From contig QANZ01007348.1 in the NCBI GenBank assembly GCA_003254925.1, positions 364,897 to 428,896 of the forward strand: a stretch of DNA of 64,000 nt, read 5' to 3'. This document shows positions 10,341-21,640 of this stretch, piece after piece. This stretch comes from Chamaecrista fasciculata. Taxonomy: Eukaryota > Streptophyta > Magnoliopsida > Fabales > Fabaceae. How positions within the stretch are numbered: the stretch's first letter is position 1; every line of letters begins with the position of its first letter. A program made the position numbers and the translations under genes. The notes beneath the pieces are model-generated. The model was not told the DNA's origin. It ran no database searches and saw nothing but the letters and a program-made list of their open reading frames with translations.

Positions 10341-12025
10341 CATGAACTTTTTGAAAAAAAAAACTGAAATTTTATATAAAGCATGCTATGTAGTCTATAA
10401 TAACATCAATGTGTGTGTATATCTATAATTATAAAACGAGAAAACTAGCAACCCGGTCCCTGAATTTTGGACGCTCTGACTGGTAGGTCCTTGAATTTTG
10501 CGAAGTGTACAAGCCGGTCCCCGAATTTTAAAAACATCATACTAATAGGTCCCCCCGTCATATTGTCGTTACAAAAAAGCTGACGTGTACATAATGGATG
10601 CTGATGTGTCCCGTTATTTCCACGTTAGCACCCGTTATCTTCAAAAAAATAAAAAGATCCCACGTCAATAAAAGAACGACCCATCAGCATTTCGTCATTG
10701 CACTTATAGGTCCTTGACCCATTTTTATTCCATTATTCTGAATTCCCCTTCTTTTTTATCATCTTCATTCATTTTAGTCCCAAATCCTCAAAATAAAATT
10801 GTAAAGTGTCCCAAAACTCTTCTAAATATTCCAATTTAGTCCTTAAAAAAATTAAAAATCATAAACCATAAACCCCAAACCCCAAAAACTAAACCCTAAA
10901 ACCCTTAAAAAATTCTGAATTGTACAATTAGGTCCCTGACCCATTCTTATTCCATTATTTCCATTTCCCCCTCTTTTTCACCATCTTCATTCATTTTAGT
11001 CCCAAATCCTCAAAATAAAATTGTAAATTGTCCCAATACTCTTCCAAACATTCCAATTTAGTCCTTAAAAAAATTAAAAACCTTAAACCCTAAATCCCTA
11101 AAACTTAAATTTTTTTAAATCTTCATCTTCATTCAATTGAGTCCTTAAAAATATTAAAAACCCTAAACCCTAAAATCCTAAAACCCTAAAACCTAAATCC
11201 CTAAACCCCCTAAAACTTAATTTTTTTAATCTTCATCTTCATCTTTACAATTTAACATAAATCCCTAATTTTTTTCATAAATCCCTAATCCCTAATCATC
11301 ATCATCTTCCTCTTTCTTCAAAAAACCTCTCCCATGGCGGATTCCGCCTCACCTCGCCTCTCCCATATTCAAAATGACTACACTGTGCGTCGCCTCGCCT
11401 CTCTCATCATCATCCCTTATCCATATTTGATCTCAAAACAACGAAGCCTCCATATTCAATTCGATCTCAAAATGACTACACTGTAGGGGTGTAGGGATTA
11501 AAAAAATTAGGGATTTATGTTAAATTGGGAAGATGAAGATGAAGATAAAAAAAAATATTTAAGTTTTAGGGGTTTAGGTTTTATAATAGTTTTAAGGACT
11601 AAATTGGATGAAGATGAAGATTCAATTTTTTTTTTAGGGTTTAGGGTTTAGGGTTTTAGGGTTTTTAATATTTTTAAGGACTAAATTGGAATTTTTTGAA
11701 GAGCTTTGGGACACTTTATAATTTTTTTTTTTTTTTGAGAATTTGGGACTAAACTAAATGAAAGTGACGAAAAAGAGGGGGAATTGAGAACAACGGGATA
11801 AGAATGAGTCAGGGACCTAATTGTACAACTCAGACTTTTTGTTAAGATTTTAGGGTTTACGGCTTACGATTTACGATTTACGGTTTACGGTTTGAGGTTT
11901 GGAGTTAGTGTTTTAGTGTTTAGGGCTTGGGGTTTAAGGGTTTGGGGTTTTGGGTTTGGGGTTTAAAAATTAGGTTTTAGTCTTTTAATATTTTTAAGGA
12001 CTAAATTGGAATGTTTGGAAGAATT

Positions 12026-13456
12026 TGTTGGGAAATCACAAAGGGAGCGCAGCGGAAGAAAATTAAAAAATTTTGGACTAAAACGCAAATAAAACTAAGA
12101 GCTAACTCTGTGATTCCTTCCAGGATCCACTAACTATGTTTATACTAAGTAAGAAAAGATGTTTACCTAGTTTTGATCGGTGACTTATCGTATTCGCGAA
12201 TTTGAGAAGTCCACAGAGTGTCCTTCCTCTACCAGTAATCCACACGAGCAGTTTGGCAGATGCCTAGGTGCTAGCCTCCTTCACTTCTTCCCAAGTGAAA
12301 ANNNNNNNNNNNNNNNNNNNNNNNNNNNNNNNNNNNNNNNNNNNNNNNNNNNNNNNNNNNNNNNNNNNNNNNNNNNNNNNNNNNNNNNNNNNNNNNNNNN
12401 NNNNNNNNNNNNNNNNNNNNNNNNNNNNNNNNNNNNNNNNNNNNNNNNNNNNNNNNNNNNNNNNNNNNNNNNNNNNNNNNNNNNNNNNNNNNNNNNNNNN
12501 NNNNNNNNNNNNNNNNNNNNNNNNNNNNNNNNNNNNNNNNNNNNNNNNNNNNNNNNNNNNNNNNNNNNNNNNNNNNNNNNNNNNNNNNNNNNNNNNNNNN
12601 NNNNNNNNNNNNNNNNNNNNNNNNNNNNNNNNNNNNNNNNNNNNNNNNNNNNNNNNNNNNNNNNNNNNNNNNNNNNNNNNNNNNNNNNNNNNNNNNNNNN
12701 NNNNNNNNNNNNNNNNNNNNNNNNNNNNNNNNNNNNNNNNNNNNNNNNNNNNNNNNNNNNNNNNNNNNNNNNNNNNNNNNNNNNNNNNNNNNNNNNNNNN
12801 NNNNNNNNNNNNNNNNNNNNNNNNNNNNNNNNNNNNNNNNNNNNNNNNNNNNNNNNNNNNNNNNNNNNNNNNNNNNNNNNNNNNNNNNNNNNNNNNNNNN
12901 NNNNNNNNNNNNNNNNNNNNNNNNNNNNNNNNNNNNNNNNNNNNNNNNNNNNNNNNNNNNNNNNNNNNNNNNNNNNNNNNNNNNNNNNNNNNNNNNNNNN
13001 NNNNNNNNNNNNNNNNNNNNNNNNNNNNNNNNNNNNNNNNNNNNNNNNNNNNNNNNNNNNNNNNNNNNNNNNNNNNNNNNNNNNNNNNNNNNNNNNNNNN
13101 NNNNNNNNNNNNNNNNNNNNNNNNNNNNNNNNNNNNNNNNNNNNNNNNNNNNNNNNNNNNNNNNNNNNNNNNNNNNNNNNNNNNNNNNNNNCACCATGGC
13201 TCTCGAGAAGCATCTAGTGCATGTATCTCTATACACCGAGGTCATGCTGGTCTTAGTTCATTTACGTTCCCACGTGAATGATCGACCAGGGACAGTTTTA
13301 GATTAATTATCTTATAATCAATCAAGGACGCTATCATAGTAAACACGCTAATAATATGATAACAACATAATTTATCTCTATAAATTAATTAAAAATATAT
13401 ATATGTTCAAATAACACATAAATAAAATGATTGGCCCTAGGGCACAATCTCCATCA
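12026..13456. mobile_element. LTR-type fossil nested in the MULE (solo LTR or short LTR element, contains assembly gap)
   Basis: The element begins TGTTGGGAAATC and ends CTCCATCA, the TG...CA ends of an LTR. It is flanked by a perfect 5-bp duplication, GAATT, at 12021-12025 and 13457-13461. The host MULE arm reads straight across once it is removed. About 890 of its bases are unknown, so it could be a solo LTR or a larger element collapsed in the assembly. No coding domain is visible in the known parts. Confidence 0.7.
12302..13191. other. Assembly gap (run of N)
   Basis: The 890 bases are undetermined. The gap falls inside a nested repeat, which explains why assembly failed. The true length may differ. 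Open frames that appear to span it are artefacts. Confidence 0.99.
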
Positions 13457-13859
13457 GAATTTTGGGACACTTTACAATTTTATTTTAAGGATTTGGGACT
13501 AATGACGGAAGATGATGAAAAAGAGGGTGAATTGAGAATAATGGAATACAAATGGGTCAGGGACCTATAAGTGCAATGGCGATATGCTGATGTGTTTTTT
13601 TTTATTGACGTGACAACTTTTTTTTTAAGATCACGGGTGCTGACATGGAGATAAGGGACACATCTGCACATAATGGGACACATCAGCGTTCGGTATGTCG
13701 ACATCAGCTTTTTTGTAACGACAATATGACGAAGGGACCTATTAGTATGGCGTTTTGAAAATTCGGGGACCGGCTTGTACACTTCGCAAAATTCAAGGAC
13801 CTATCAGTCAAAGCGTCCAAAATTCAGGGACCAAGTTGCTAGTTTTCTCATTATGAAAC

Positions 13860-15420
13860 CTATATATATAATTATATATGTATATAAAATCTGTGTGTAT
13901 GTAGAATAGAAGATGAACACAAACCACAACACTCATCAATGAGTGTAAACGGATTCATAGGTAATGAAGTTTTTAAAAAAAATGTGGGTCCTATGCAATC
14001 ATTATTTAGAAATTTGGGAGGTGGCCCAAGAAAAAAAAAATAACGAATTCCCAATTTTTAAAATGTGAAAAAAAGATGGATTGCTCCTTGTCCAACCTGT
14101 TTAGGCCCATTTTTCTAATAAGCCAAAATTCTTAAACCAACCAGTTTTATTTTTGTGGGCTATTCGGCCAATTCAACATGCCAAACCCATTTTCACAAGT
14201 CTAGTTTGATTGTCTTGTTTTGTGTTTTTTAAGACTAGAAATATTTCGACCAAAAAAAAAAAGACTAGAAATATGATTGAAAATTTGCTTTGCACAGTTT
14301 TTTGTGAAAATGTTTTCTAAAATGAGTTGAAAATAGGAAATTTCTAAAAGGTGTTTTCGGAATTTGTGATATTTTATAACTTTATACAAAAGTAAACTAT
14401 TAAATCATGCTAATATCATCATTTAGTAATAATCAAGCTTAAAAACACATAAAAATTATTGTTATACAAAAGTAAACTTTTTTTATTTTATAAACCAAAC
14501 ATGTTTTTTAAATATTAAAAATTTAAAATAAAAATAGAATTTCAAAGATAAAATTAAAACATGTAACATTTCTTTGAACTAAATGCATCTATTCTAAATA
14601 TTTTGAGGCACCTCATGCAAAAAGAAACGACTCTTCTTCTCTAAACTTTTAAAACTCATTAAAAATACATCATGAGATAAGGATTTCTTCGGTCTTCAAC
14701 TCTAAAGCAGATATTTTTATCACTTTCTTTTAAATATCTCTTAGATACTCTTTGATGAAACTATGCCAATAGTTACAATGATTTTATGATCCTAGCTATA
14801 ATATCATCCTTTCTTATTTCTCACAAGAAAACTCAATTTTCACTTGGCAAGTCACATGCATATATGTAATTGGAGTTTAATTATCACAGTATCTTAGAAC
14901 TATAAGTTACTCTTGGTAAGTCTTATTTTTTTTTTCTAATTGGAATTATCAACAAAGGAGGTCAAATCGAGTTTGATGTGCGTTTGAGGCAAAACTTTCA
15001 TATTTTTCACTTTATGGTCCCAAACTCATTCTCAAGCCTGATTTGACCTTATTTCTTAGCATTATTGGGCAGAAAAAAACTCGTTAAGTACTCATAGCTC
15101 TAAACTTGTTGCATTCAGACTTGAAACGAAATATATATGACCAATTTCACTTGTTTTATTGTGAAATAAGCAGTCCATTTTTCAGACTCTATTTGACCTT
15201 ATTTGCAGATGACCCCGATTGAATAGAAAGACGCCTGTCAAAACAACCTGTATTTTTGAACTCGTCGTATTCGAACTTCAAACGAGAGATATATGATCAT
15301 TTAGTAGTTTAGGACCAAATTGAACCACAATATAAACATATAGGATCAATTTGAACATTCTGATAGAAAAAAGACCAAAATAAACTTTGAGCTAAAAATA
15401 TAGGACCAATATGAACATTC
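13860..15420. repeat. Intergenic AT-rich sequence with a degraded repeat at about 14940-15420
   Basis: No gene is seen. The part from about 14940 to 15420 shares wording with the MULE-type MITE in the carboxypeptidase intron at 38077-38915 (GATTTGACCTT and GAAACGAGAGATATATGA-type blocks, repeated in both orientations). It is probably a diverged member of that family. 14400-14800 shows similarity to intron sequence near 30480-30720 (CTTTAAATATCTCT and AGTTACAATGATTTTA-type blocks). Confidence 0.4.
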
Positions 15421-15423
15421 GAC

Positions 15424-15424
<1 letters not shown>

Positions 15425-15460
<36 letters not shown>
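15425..15460. repeat. (TA)n microsatellite
   Basis: A pure alternating TA run of about 35 bases. Confidence 0.95.
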
Positions 15461-15462
<2 letters not shown>

Positions 15463-15530
15463 GCCAGCAATGGACTAAGCCAACAGGTCCCAATCAAGTG
15501 TTGAAGACTACTTTCAGATTGTAGGGGTAC

Positions 15531-16028
15531 TAGCGGTGTTCACAGGCCGGGTTTCGGCCAGAACCGAGAGTCAGCTTGGTCAGACCCAAGTTGGGCCGGG
15601 GCGGGCCATCTGGTTCGACCGGGCCAATTTGTTTTCAATTTTTTTATGTAAGCCATTTATTTATTTTTTAAAATGTTTTTAAACTTATATTATCGATAAA
15701 ATAATTAATTATGAATTAATTTAATGATGATTTTATTAATAAAGACATTTAATTTGAACTATTTGTTAAAAAATATAGGTTTAATTGAGACTAAGTATAT
15801 ATTTTATGTATTTTTTAATATACAATTGATAAAGATAACAACACATGTATTTTCAACAATTTTAAAAAAATGTTTAATAGTAGAAAATATAAATTTATAT
15901 AGTATATATTAATTTTCTTTTGAAAATGAACATACTCTGGGTGAGGCTGGATCTAAAAATACTAGACCTAGACCTGGACCCGATTTGGCCCAAACACCCC
16001 GCGCCGAACCAGGTCTTAAACACCCCTA
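15531..16028. mobile_element. hAT-type MITE, 498 bp
   Basis: The ends are TAGCGGTGTTCACAGG and the complement of TTAGGGGTGTTTAAGACC, matching the plant hAT MITE type that starts TAGGGGTGTTCA. The flanks are AGGGGTAC (15523-15530) and AGGGGTAG (16029-16036), an 8-bp duplication with one mismatch. Blocks rich in CCCGG/GGGCC near both ends are typical for this family. There is no coding content. Confidence 0.75.
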
Positions 16029-16344
16029 AGGGGTAGCAACCTATGCTTAGCCTTTCCGCCTTTTCTTTTGAATTGAACAAATTTTTAATTTAAGTTTAGA
16101 AATTCAACCAATTTTTTTCTTCTTTTTCTTTCTTTTTTTTTTATAATAATGTGACAATATAATTTTCTTCTTTCTTTTTTTATAATAATGTGACAATATA
16201 ATTAACTTAATATCCTAAAATTTTAACCGGTTTAATGAACAGTCAAACTTTTTTTTTTGAGAAAACTAGATTTTGAGTGATTTGATAATCAATTTTCAAA
16301 TCATATTTTAAGAAAATTAATGATCTAAAATATGAAAAAAAAAA

Positions 16345-18382
16345 GGTCAAAATGCACAAACACCCTCTAAAAACTATAAAGCTGGATAAGTATAAATCTA
16401 ACCTTGAGTTCACAGTGATGATGATTTCTAGGTGCTTCGCGATGCCGGAATCTGCAGACGAGAAAGCACACGGGGATAAGTGAATGCTTAATCTTAGAGA
16501 GAAAGAGTCGTTACCTTTGAATAGTCTGTGTTTGAGTATTTATATTGCCCCCTTTTGTTCTGTATCATTACGAGGTTCTTTGGGAAAGTTGGGGGTGTGT
16601 AGGAGATTGCACCCAACGCGTGGCCTAATGTCACATCCAGCTTGTCAAGGTTTGACAGCTGTCGTCCAGATGGTGCAGTGGAGGTTTTCTCCTTTTTACG
16701 GGGATTGGTGATAGCTGGGTGTGCTTCTCACTTTATCACTACGGGCGCGAGACCTTTTGGTAATTTTGCGTGCATACTTTTGTAAACAAGTACACTGTAA
16801 CCGGCGCGGCTTTGCCTGGTCACGTGGTTACAAGAATCATTGCATTAAATATGCTCGTATCCCAGCATTTAATGCTCGATGGGCGTCTATCGTTTTAAGT
16901 GGTTTTTCTGCGCGTTGGGCGTTAATGGGTGATTACCCTTTATCCGCCGGTGATTATCCTTTATCCTTTGTTTATTTAAAGGGTGTATATCACTTGTCCC
17001 TCCTAAAAGGCCGGGGCGGCGTCGTGGGCGTGGGCGTCGGTACCCTAATGTTGCGTTGGCGTTTGAGGGGTGTATATCACCCCCTGAGTTTTAGGTTGGG
17101 TGCACATAACACCCCTGAGTTTTCAATTACGTGCAAATAACACCCTTCTGTTAAACTTTTGTTTATTTCGTCTGTTAAGTGTCACATCAGTGATGATATG
17201 ATAGTTATTTTATAAAAAAAACTAGGCTAAAGTCCTATTTTGGTACCTCAAGTTTTTTCTATTCCATTTGGGTCCTTTAAATTTCCAAAAAGTTCCACCC
17301 CTTCAATTTCCATCCAATTTTTCCATTAAATAAAAGAAAAAATTGATTTACATTTCCCAAAAGTTTAATTTTTTGAATTAAGGTCCTTTCTTTTTATAAT
17401 AAAACCAAAATGTAAACAAAAATGAATAAATTGGGATTTGAAACAAATTTTCCCCAAAAAAAAACCCCAAATCAACTCTTCTCCTTCTTCGTCTTCCTTC
17501 ACTGCCGAATCAGTGTGAGATGCAAGAATCAGAGAGAATTCTTTCAACCTTCTCTCATCACCGAATCAGTACCATCCTTCGTCAATTTCTCTACATCGAA
17601 AGAGTAAGCATGAACTTCATCGATATAATTGTCCATGTTGATTTCATTTGCCACAAATACGACATATATGACATCGACAAGCAACGATGATGACGGCGTC
17701 GGCTTAAAATATTTGATAGACTGCGGCATCGACGTCGGATTCAGTGTTGTGATTTGAGGGAACAAGAAGAAGGGGTTGTGATTTGAGGACCCATCACCAT
17801 GGACGCCGACAGTGGTGCTATGATTTGAAGGAAAAAGAAGAAGAATGGTCCTTTGATTTGAAGAAGAAGATGATGTCTTGATTTAATTTGAGGACAAGGT
17901 GTTGGGATTTGAGGATCCATTAACAGTCAACGAAGAAGAAGAAGAAGAAGAAGAAGGAGAAGAGTCAATTTGGGGTTCCTTTTTTTTTTGGGCAAATTTG
18001 TTTCAAATCTCAATTTATTATTTTTTCTTACATGTTGATCATATTATAAAAAGAAAGGACATTAATTCAAAAAAATAAAACTTTTGGAAAATGTAAACCA
18101 ATTTTTTCTTTTATTTAATGGAAAAATTGGATGAAAATTGGAGAGGTGGAACTTTTTGGAAATTTGAACGACCAAAATGGAACAAAAAAAAACTCGAGGG
18201 ACCAAAATAGGACTTTGACCTAATTTTTTTTATAAAATTACTATTATATCTTCACTGATGTGGCACTTAACAGACTAAATAAACAAAAGTTGAATATAAG
18301 GGTGTTATTTCCACATAATTGAAAACTCAGAGGTGTTATGTGCACCCAACCTAAAACTCAGGGGGTGTATGTGCATTTTGGC
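16345..18382. mobile_element. MULE-like element with long inverted arms and an internal GC-richer segment
   Basis: The ends are GGTCAAAATGCACAAACACCC and, reverse-complemented, GCCAAAATGCACATACACCC. Ten A residues lie on each side, where unit A1 has a single run of eight A at the matching site (about 85-92). Inverted arms of about 400 bases pair 17080-17480 with 17960-18382. The left arm is split after about 20 bases by 16365-17080, a GC-richer block with no match to the right arm; it may be captured genomic DNA or a further insertion. No transposase is present. Small frames at 16484-17140 are not recognised as any family. Confidence 0.65.
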
Positions 18383-18734
18383 AAAAAAAAAATCATTATA
18401 ACTTACTATCTATAGGACAATTTAATATTACTTTACTATTATTTAAAAATACAATGAAAGTATATTTTTAATTAATATTCTTTAAGAAAAAAAATAATCA
18501 AAAGCATTAATGAAGATTACTTATTTGATTATCATACTTAGTGACACTTAATTAATTATTCAAAATTGAATACTTAAGGTTAGCAATAGAGTGATTATTT
18601 ATTTATTTCTTAACATTTAGAATTTACAAAAGACCTTTAATAATTATCAATCAATGAAAAAGTTAAAAACCAATATATATTTTCACATTAATTTTATTCT
18701 TTTTAATTATAAAATTAACTATGATATTTTGATG

Positions 18735-18860
18735 AAGTTAGGGTATAGAAAGACTATATATACACTACTTAGGCCTTCACACTTTCAGCCGCATTCGCTT
18801 TGTTCTGCTCTCCTTCATTTCATCTTTGCCCTTATTTTATCATTTTCGAGTTGAAGATGC
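18735..18860 (+). promoter_or_regulatory. TATA-like/leader block of unit A2
   Basis: This block matches the one at 350-480 with few changes. It lies about 320 bases upstream of the first in-frame ATG of the PPR relic. Promoter function is inferred only from position and conservation between copies. Confidence 0.4.
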
Positions 18861-19178
18861 TCTTGAAGACATCTATAAGGTATGCTTACTTTCTCAAGCT
18901 TCCTTCTCTCTTTTCTTTATTCCTCGATTGCAGCATCCCTCTCGATTCCAATCCATCTAGTTTTTTCTTTTCTTTATTCGTTGATTTGCAGCATCCCTTT
19001 CGATTCCAATACATCGTCCAATATGCATCCCACAATCAAATTTGACTTGGCTAGGAATAAATTTATGAATTAATTGTATGATTTGTGTTTGAAAATTATT
19101 GATCTATGTCTTCTAATCTAGGGTTCTACAAACATTGGTGAATGGGAATTAGTAATTCAATTTTAAAATGACAAAGTA

Positions 19179-19628
19179 TTGGAAGTCATGAATTCTTACT
19201 TTTATACTTTTACTTTTTCAAAATGGGGTATTGCAGAAGCACAAGCTTTGTGTGCTATGAGAATGAAGCACCATGGGTATTGTTTGGTCAGCAACCATCG
19301 TGGTTTGAAGGAAATAATAAACCAAATGGCCAGATATTGGGAGTCTCCCGGTGTTACCAAATATGGTAATATCTATGTCAATGGATATTGTAAAATTAAA
19401 AAGTTCAAGGTCCGGAAGGACCAAGATGGAGTTCCGAAGGACCAAGGAGAAGTCCCGAAGAATCAAGGAGGAGTCCCGAAGGACCAAGGAGAAGTCCTGA
19501 AGGACCATGGAGGAGTCCCGAAGGATCAAGGAGAAGTTCCGAAGGACCAAAGAGAAGTCTCGAAGGACCTAGGAGAAGTCCCAAAGGACCAAGGAGAAGT
19601 ATCGAAGGACCAAGGAGAAGTATGATTG
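19179..19628 (+). pseudogene. PPR relic fused to a heptapeptide-encoding minisatellite, copy A2
   Basis: The frame is open for 148 codons. Residues 1-75 match the PPR relics of A1 and B3, ending in the NGYCKIKKF motif. Residues about 78-148 are a run of about ten seven-residue repeats of the form VPKDQGE. Compared with a true PPR protein it has one or two repeats, no targeting peptide and a highly charged tail. It could be a transcribed young gene made from a relic plus a repeat, or simply a relic that happens to be open. The closest relative, A1, is broken by a MITE in the same repeat. Confidence 0.5.
19411..19622 (+). repeat. 21-base minisatellite, about ten units
   Basis: The units follow a GTCCCGAAGGACCAAGGAGAA pattern with variation. 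A shorter array of the same unit is present in A1 at 1018-1044 and 1578-1662, so the array predates the A1/A2 split and has since changed copy number. Confidence 0.9.
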
Positions 19629-20489
19629 GAAGATGAGTTTGAAGAAGAAGCAATTTGAAGATCGAAGTTGAGTTTGAGGATAATGTAAAAATAAAGGTGG
19701 ATAATGTAAGATTAAAAGTAGAAATTATTCATTTGCTTAATTCTCAAAGAGGAGTTTTCTTCAAGTCATATGGTCAAACATTTTGTTCTCATTGTGTATA
19801 ATTTTGTTCTATTTATTTTTCAATGTTCATTACTAAATTTATTTTTTAGTTTGGGGCCTTATTTCAATGTTCCTTAATTGAAATTGTAGTTAAGATGACG
19901 TTTCTTTTAGTTCTCATTGGTCCTTGCCAAAAATGTGGTTTCACTATTGTTCAATTAATAGATTGGGGGTTGTATTTGCCAAACTAGCTTCAAACCATCT
20001 CGCCAAATGTTTGAATTAAAGAGATATTAAATCATAAGATCACATTATTGAATGTAATAGCCATATGATTGAATAAAAACAAATAATTCTTAAAGAATTA
20101 CCATTGTTATAGGAAATAATATGAAATAAATGATTTGGCAATCTTTCTCAATCCCATACATACAGGATGGAAGGGGAGATGGTTATTTCTGCCTTATGAA
20201 TTCAAATAATTTTTTGCTTCTAAACTTTTAATATTAGTGAGCTTGATTATTCCTTGTGGAAATGCTATAAATTTAAGAAATTGATGGCACCATATTAACA
20301 TAGAAAAATCTGATTGGGCTAAAAAAAATCCACAAGACCTATATTTGTAGCAATTTTATTTGCAAACCTATGGTCTCAACAATATGTATATCTAACCGTT
20401 AAATCTTGCAGTTATGGTCACAAATGCTTTCTGGGAGGCCAATGGTTGGTTATCTCAATCTTCTTCTTGGGTTGCAGTTAGTGAGACAA

Positions 20490-20650
20490 TTGTTACCTAT
20501 TAGCAAGCACTAGCGGCTAATGCCATTGAGATTAACGTGTATGGAGCTTTTGATAGTTTAGGCAAAGTTGGCCTTGGCGCCATTTTAAGAGATAACTTGG
20601 GAAAGATGCTTGATGGTTTTGCTTTGAAAGTAATTGCATCTTCCTATCTT
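20490..20650 (+). pseudogene. Short RNase H-like relic in unit A2
   Basis: This is a plus-strand remnant of the same domain seen at 3085-3575. It is recognisable by a GAFDSLGKVGLGAILRDN-like run, followed by a deletion that removes the ESD and C-terminal motifs. Confidence 0.5.
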
Positions 20651-20879
20651 CCAAGCATACCCTTATCCTTTCATGCTTACTTCGTTAATAATCTTGTTTC
20701 CTAAATTGAAGGCTTATTGTTATTGTTCCAATGTTATAGATGACTTCTTTAAGGTTTGATTTGTAATTGAGGCACACGTCTTAATGATTTTAAAAAATAT
20801 GACTGATTGAGACATACATTCAAATACTGTCACCTATAATTTCTCCAACATTAGGCGATGGCAAGAAGTAATTCAAGTA

Positions 20880-21640
20880 CATGATTATTGAATCAGTAAC
20901 CTAATGATGTCAAGACTTGGCCAACTTAATGATCAATCTAATTTTAAAAATATTAAATTTTAAATTCTCTAATAATCAATTTTTCAAAATTATGTTTTAT
21001 TTAAATTAATAATAAAATAGGAAAGAAAATAAAAATTATTAAAAGTTACTATCAATGTAGTAAGTTATTTTAGAATAAAATAAAATAAATATTTTTTCTC
21101 CTATCTAGTACTCTAAAAAATAGTAAATACTCAAAAGTACTAATGAGGTTACCTTGTTTTATTATTTTTTTTTTTATGATCACCAATTCTTAAAGGAATA
21201 ATTAATGTTAGTATTTAGTAGGGTACGGTGAATATGTAACTACACAATTTCAAACCACTAGAATTTTCACATGTTCTATAGTTAATAAATAATGAAAATT
21301 TAAATACTAATATTGTTAGATTAAATTTTAATATTCAAAATCATATTTAGATGTAAGTTAGGGTATAGAAAGGCTATATATAGCCTTTACAATTCTTGGT
21401 TCAACTATTTCGCCTTTTTTGTTTGCTCTCAGAATATTATCTTGTCGACAATTTTAAAGTATGTGCTTCCTTCTCTTTTTTCCTTACTCCTTATTCTCAA
21501 CATCTCTTTTAGTTTATTAGTCCTGTTTATCTGAATACCTTCTTCATTTTGCCATGAATCTTTATTCATTTAGTACATACTCCATATGCTTCTCGTACCT
21601 CAATCATATATCGGAGAAAACTAAAGTCAATTGAATTTAC
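20880..21640 (+). repeat. Segmental duplication unit B2 (5' part only)
   Basis: It matches 4150-4900 (B1) through the TATA-like block near 21365 and the leader, then stops matching at about 21620, before the PPR part. It is therefore a truncated copy with no coding relic. Confidence 0.65.

Larger units (their letters stand above)
10438..13849. mobile_element. Long-TIR MULE-like foldback element with telomere-like motifs
   Basis: The ends are GAGAAAACTAGCAAC and GTTGCTAGTTTTCTC, flanked by a 10-bp duplication, ATTATAAAAC (10428-10437) and ATTATGAAAC (13850-13859), with one mismatch. Inverted similarity continues inward for about 0.9 kb on each side, covering about 10438-11330 and about 11500-13849 once a nested LTR element is removed. 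Both arms carry AAACCCTAAACCCT-like runs (or the complement) near 10870-11220 and 11635-11970, resembling the plant telomere repeat. The centre (about 11335-11490) has no recognised coding sequence and no transposase. Long inverted ends with 9-10 bp duplications are typical of Mutator-like elements. Confidence 0.75.
16255..20720 (+). repeat. Segmental duplication unit A2
   Basis: This copy is collinear with A1 (1-3660), interrupted by a MULE-like element at 16345-18382. It keeps the upstream block, the TATA-like block near 18740, the leader, the PPR relic at 19179-19628, the downstream block, a piece of F-box/WD-40 intron-like sequence (about 20110-20400) and a short RNase H-like relic (about 20490-20650). 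It lacks the CACTA and hAT MITEs of A1. Confidence 0.75.

Noticed and set aside
10870-11970. True interstitial telomere array
   Set aside because: The AAACCCT steps are irregular, occur in opposite orientation in both arms, and lie within transposon ends. They are better described as telomere-like text within a MULE.
12180-13281. Long open frames of 310-345 codons on both strands
   Set aside because: They are created by the run of N and contain almost no real residues.
16484-17140. Two neighbouring open frames of 75 and 139 codons
   Set aside because: They sit in a GC-rich insert of a MULE arm, show no domain and are not supported as a gene. The segment itself is kept as a finding.
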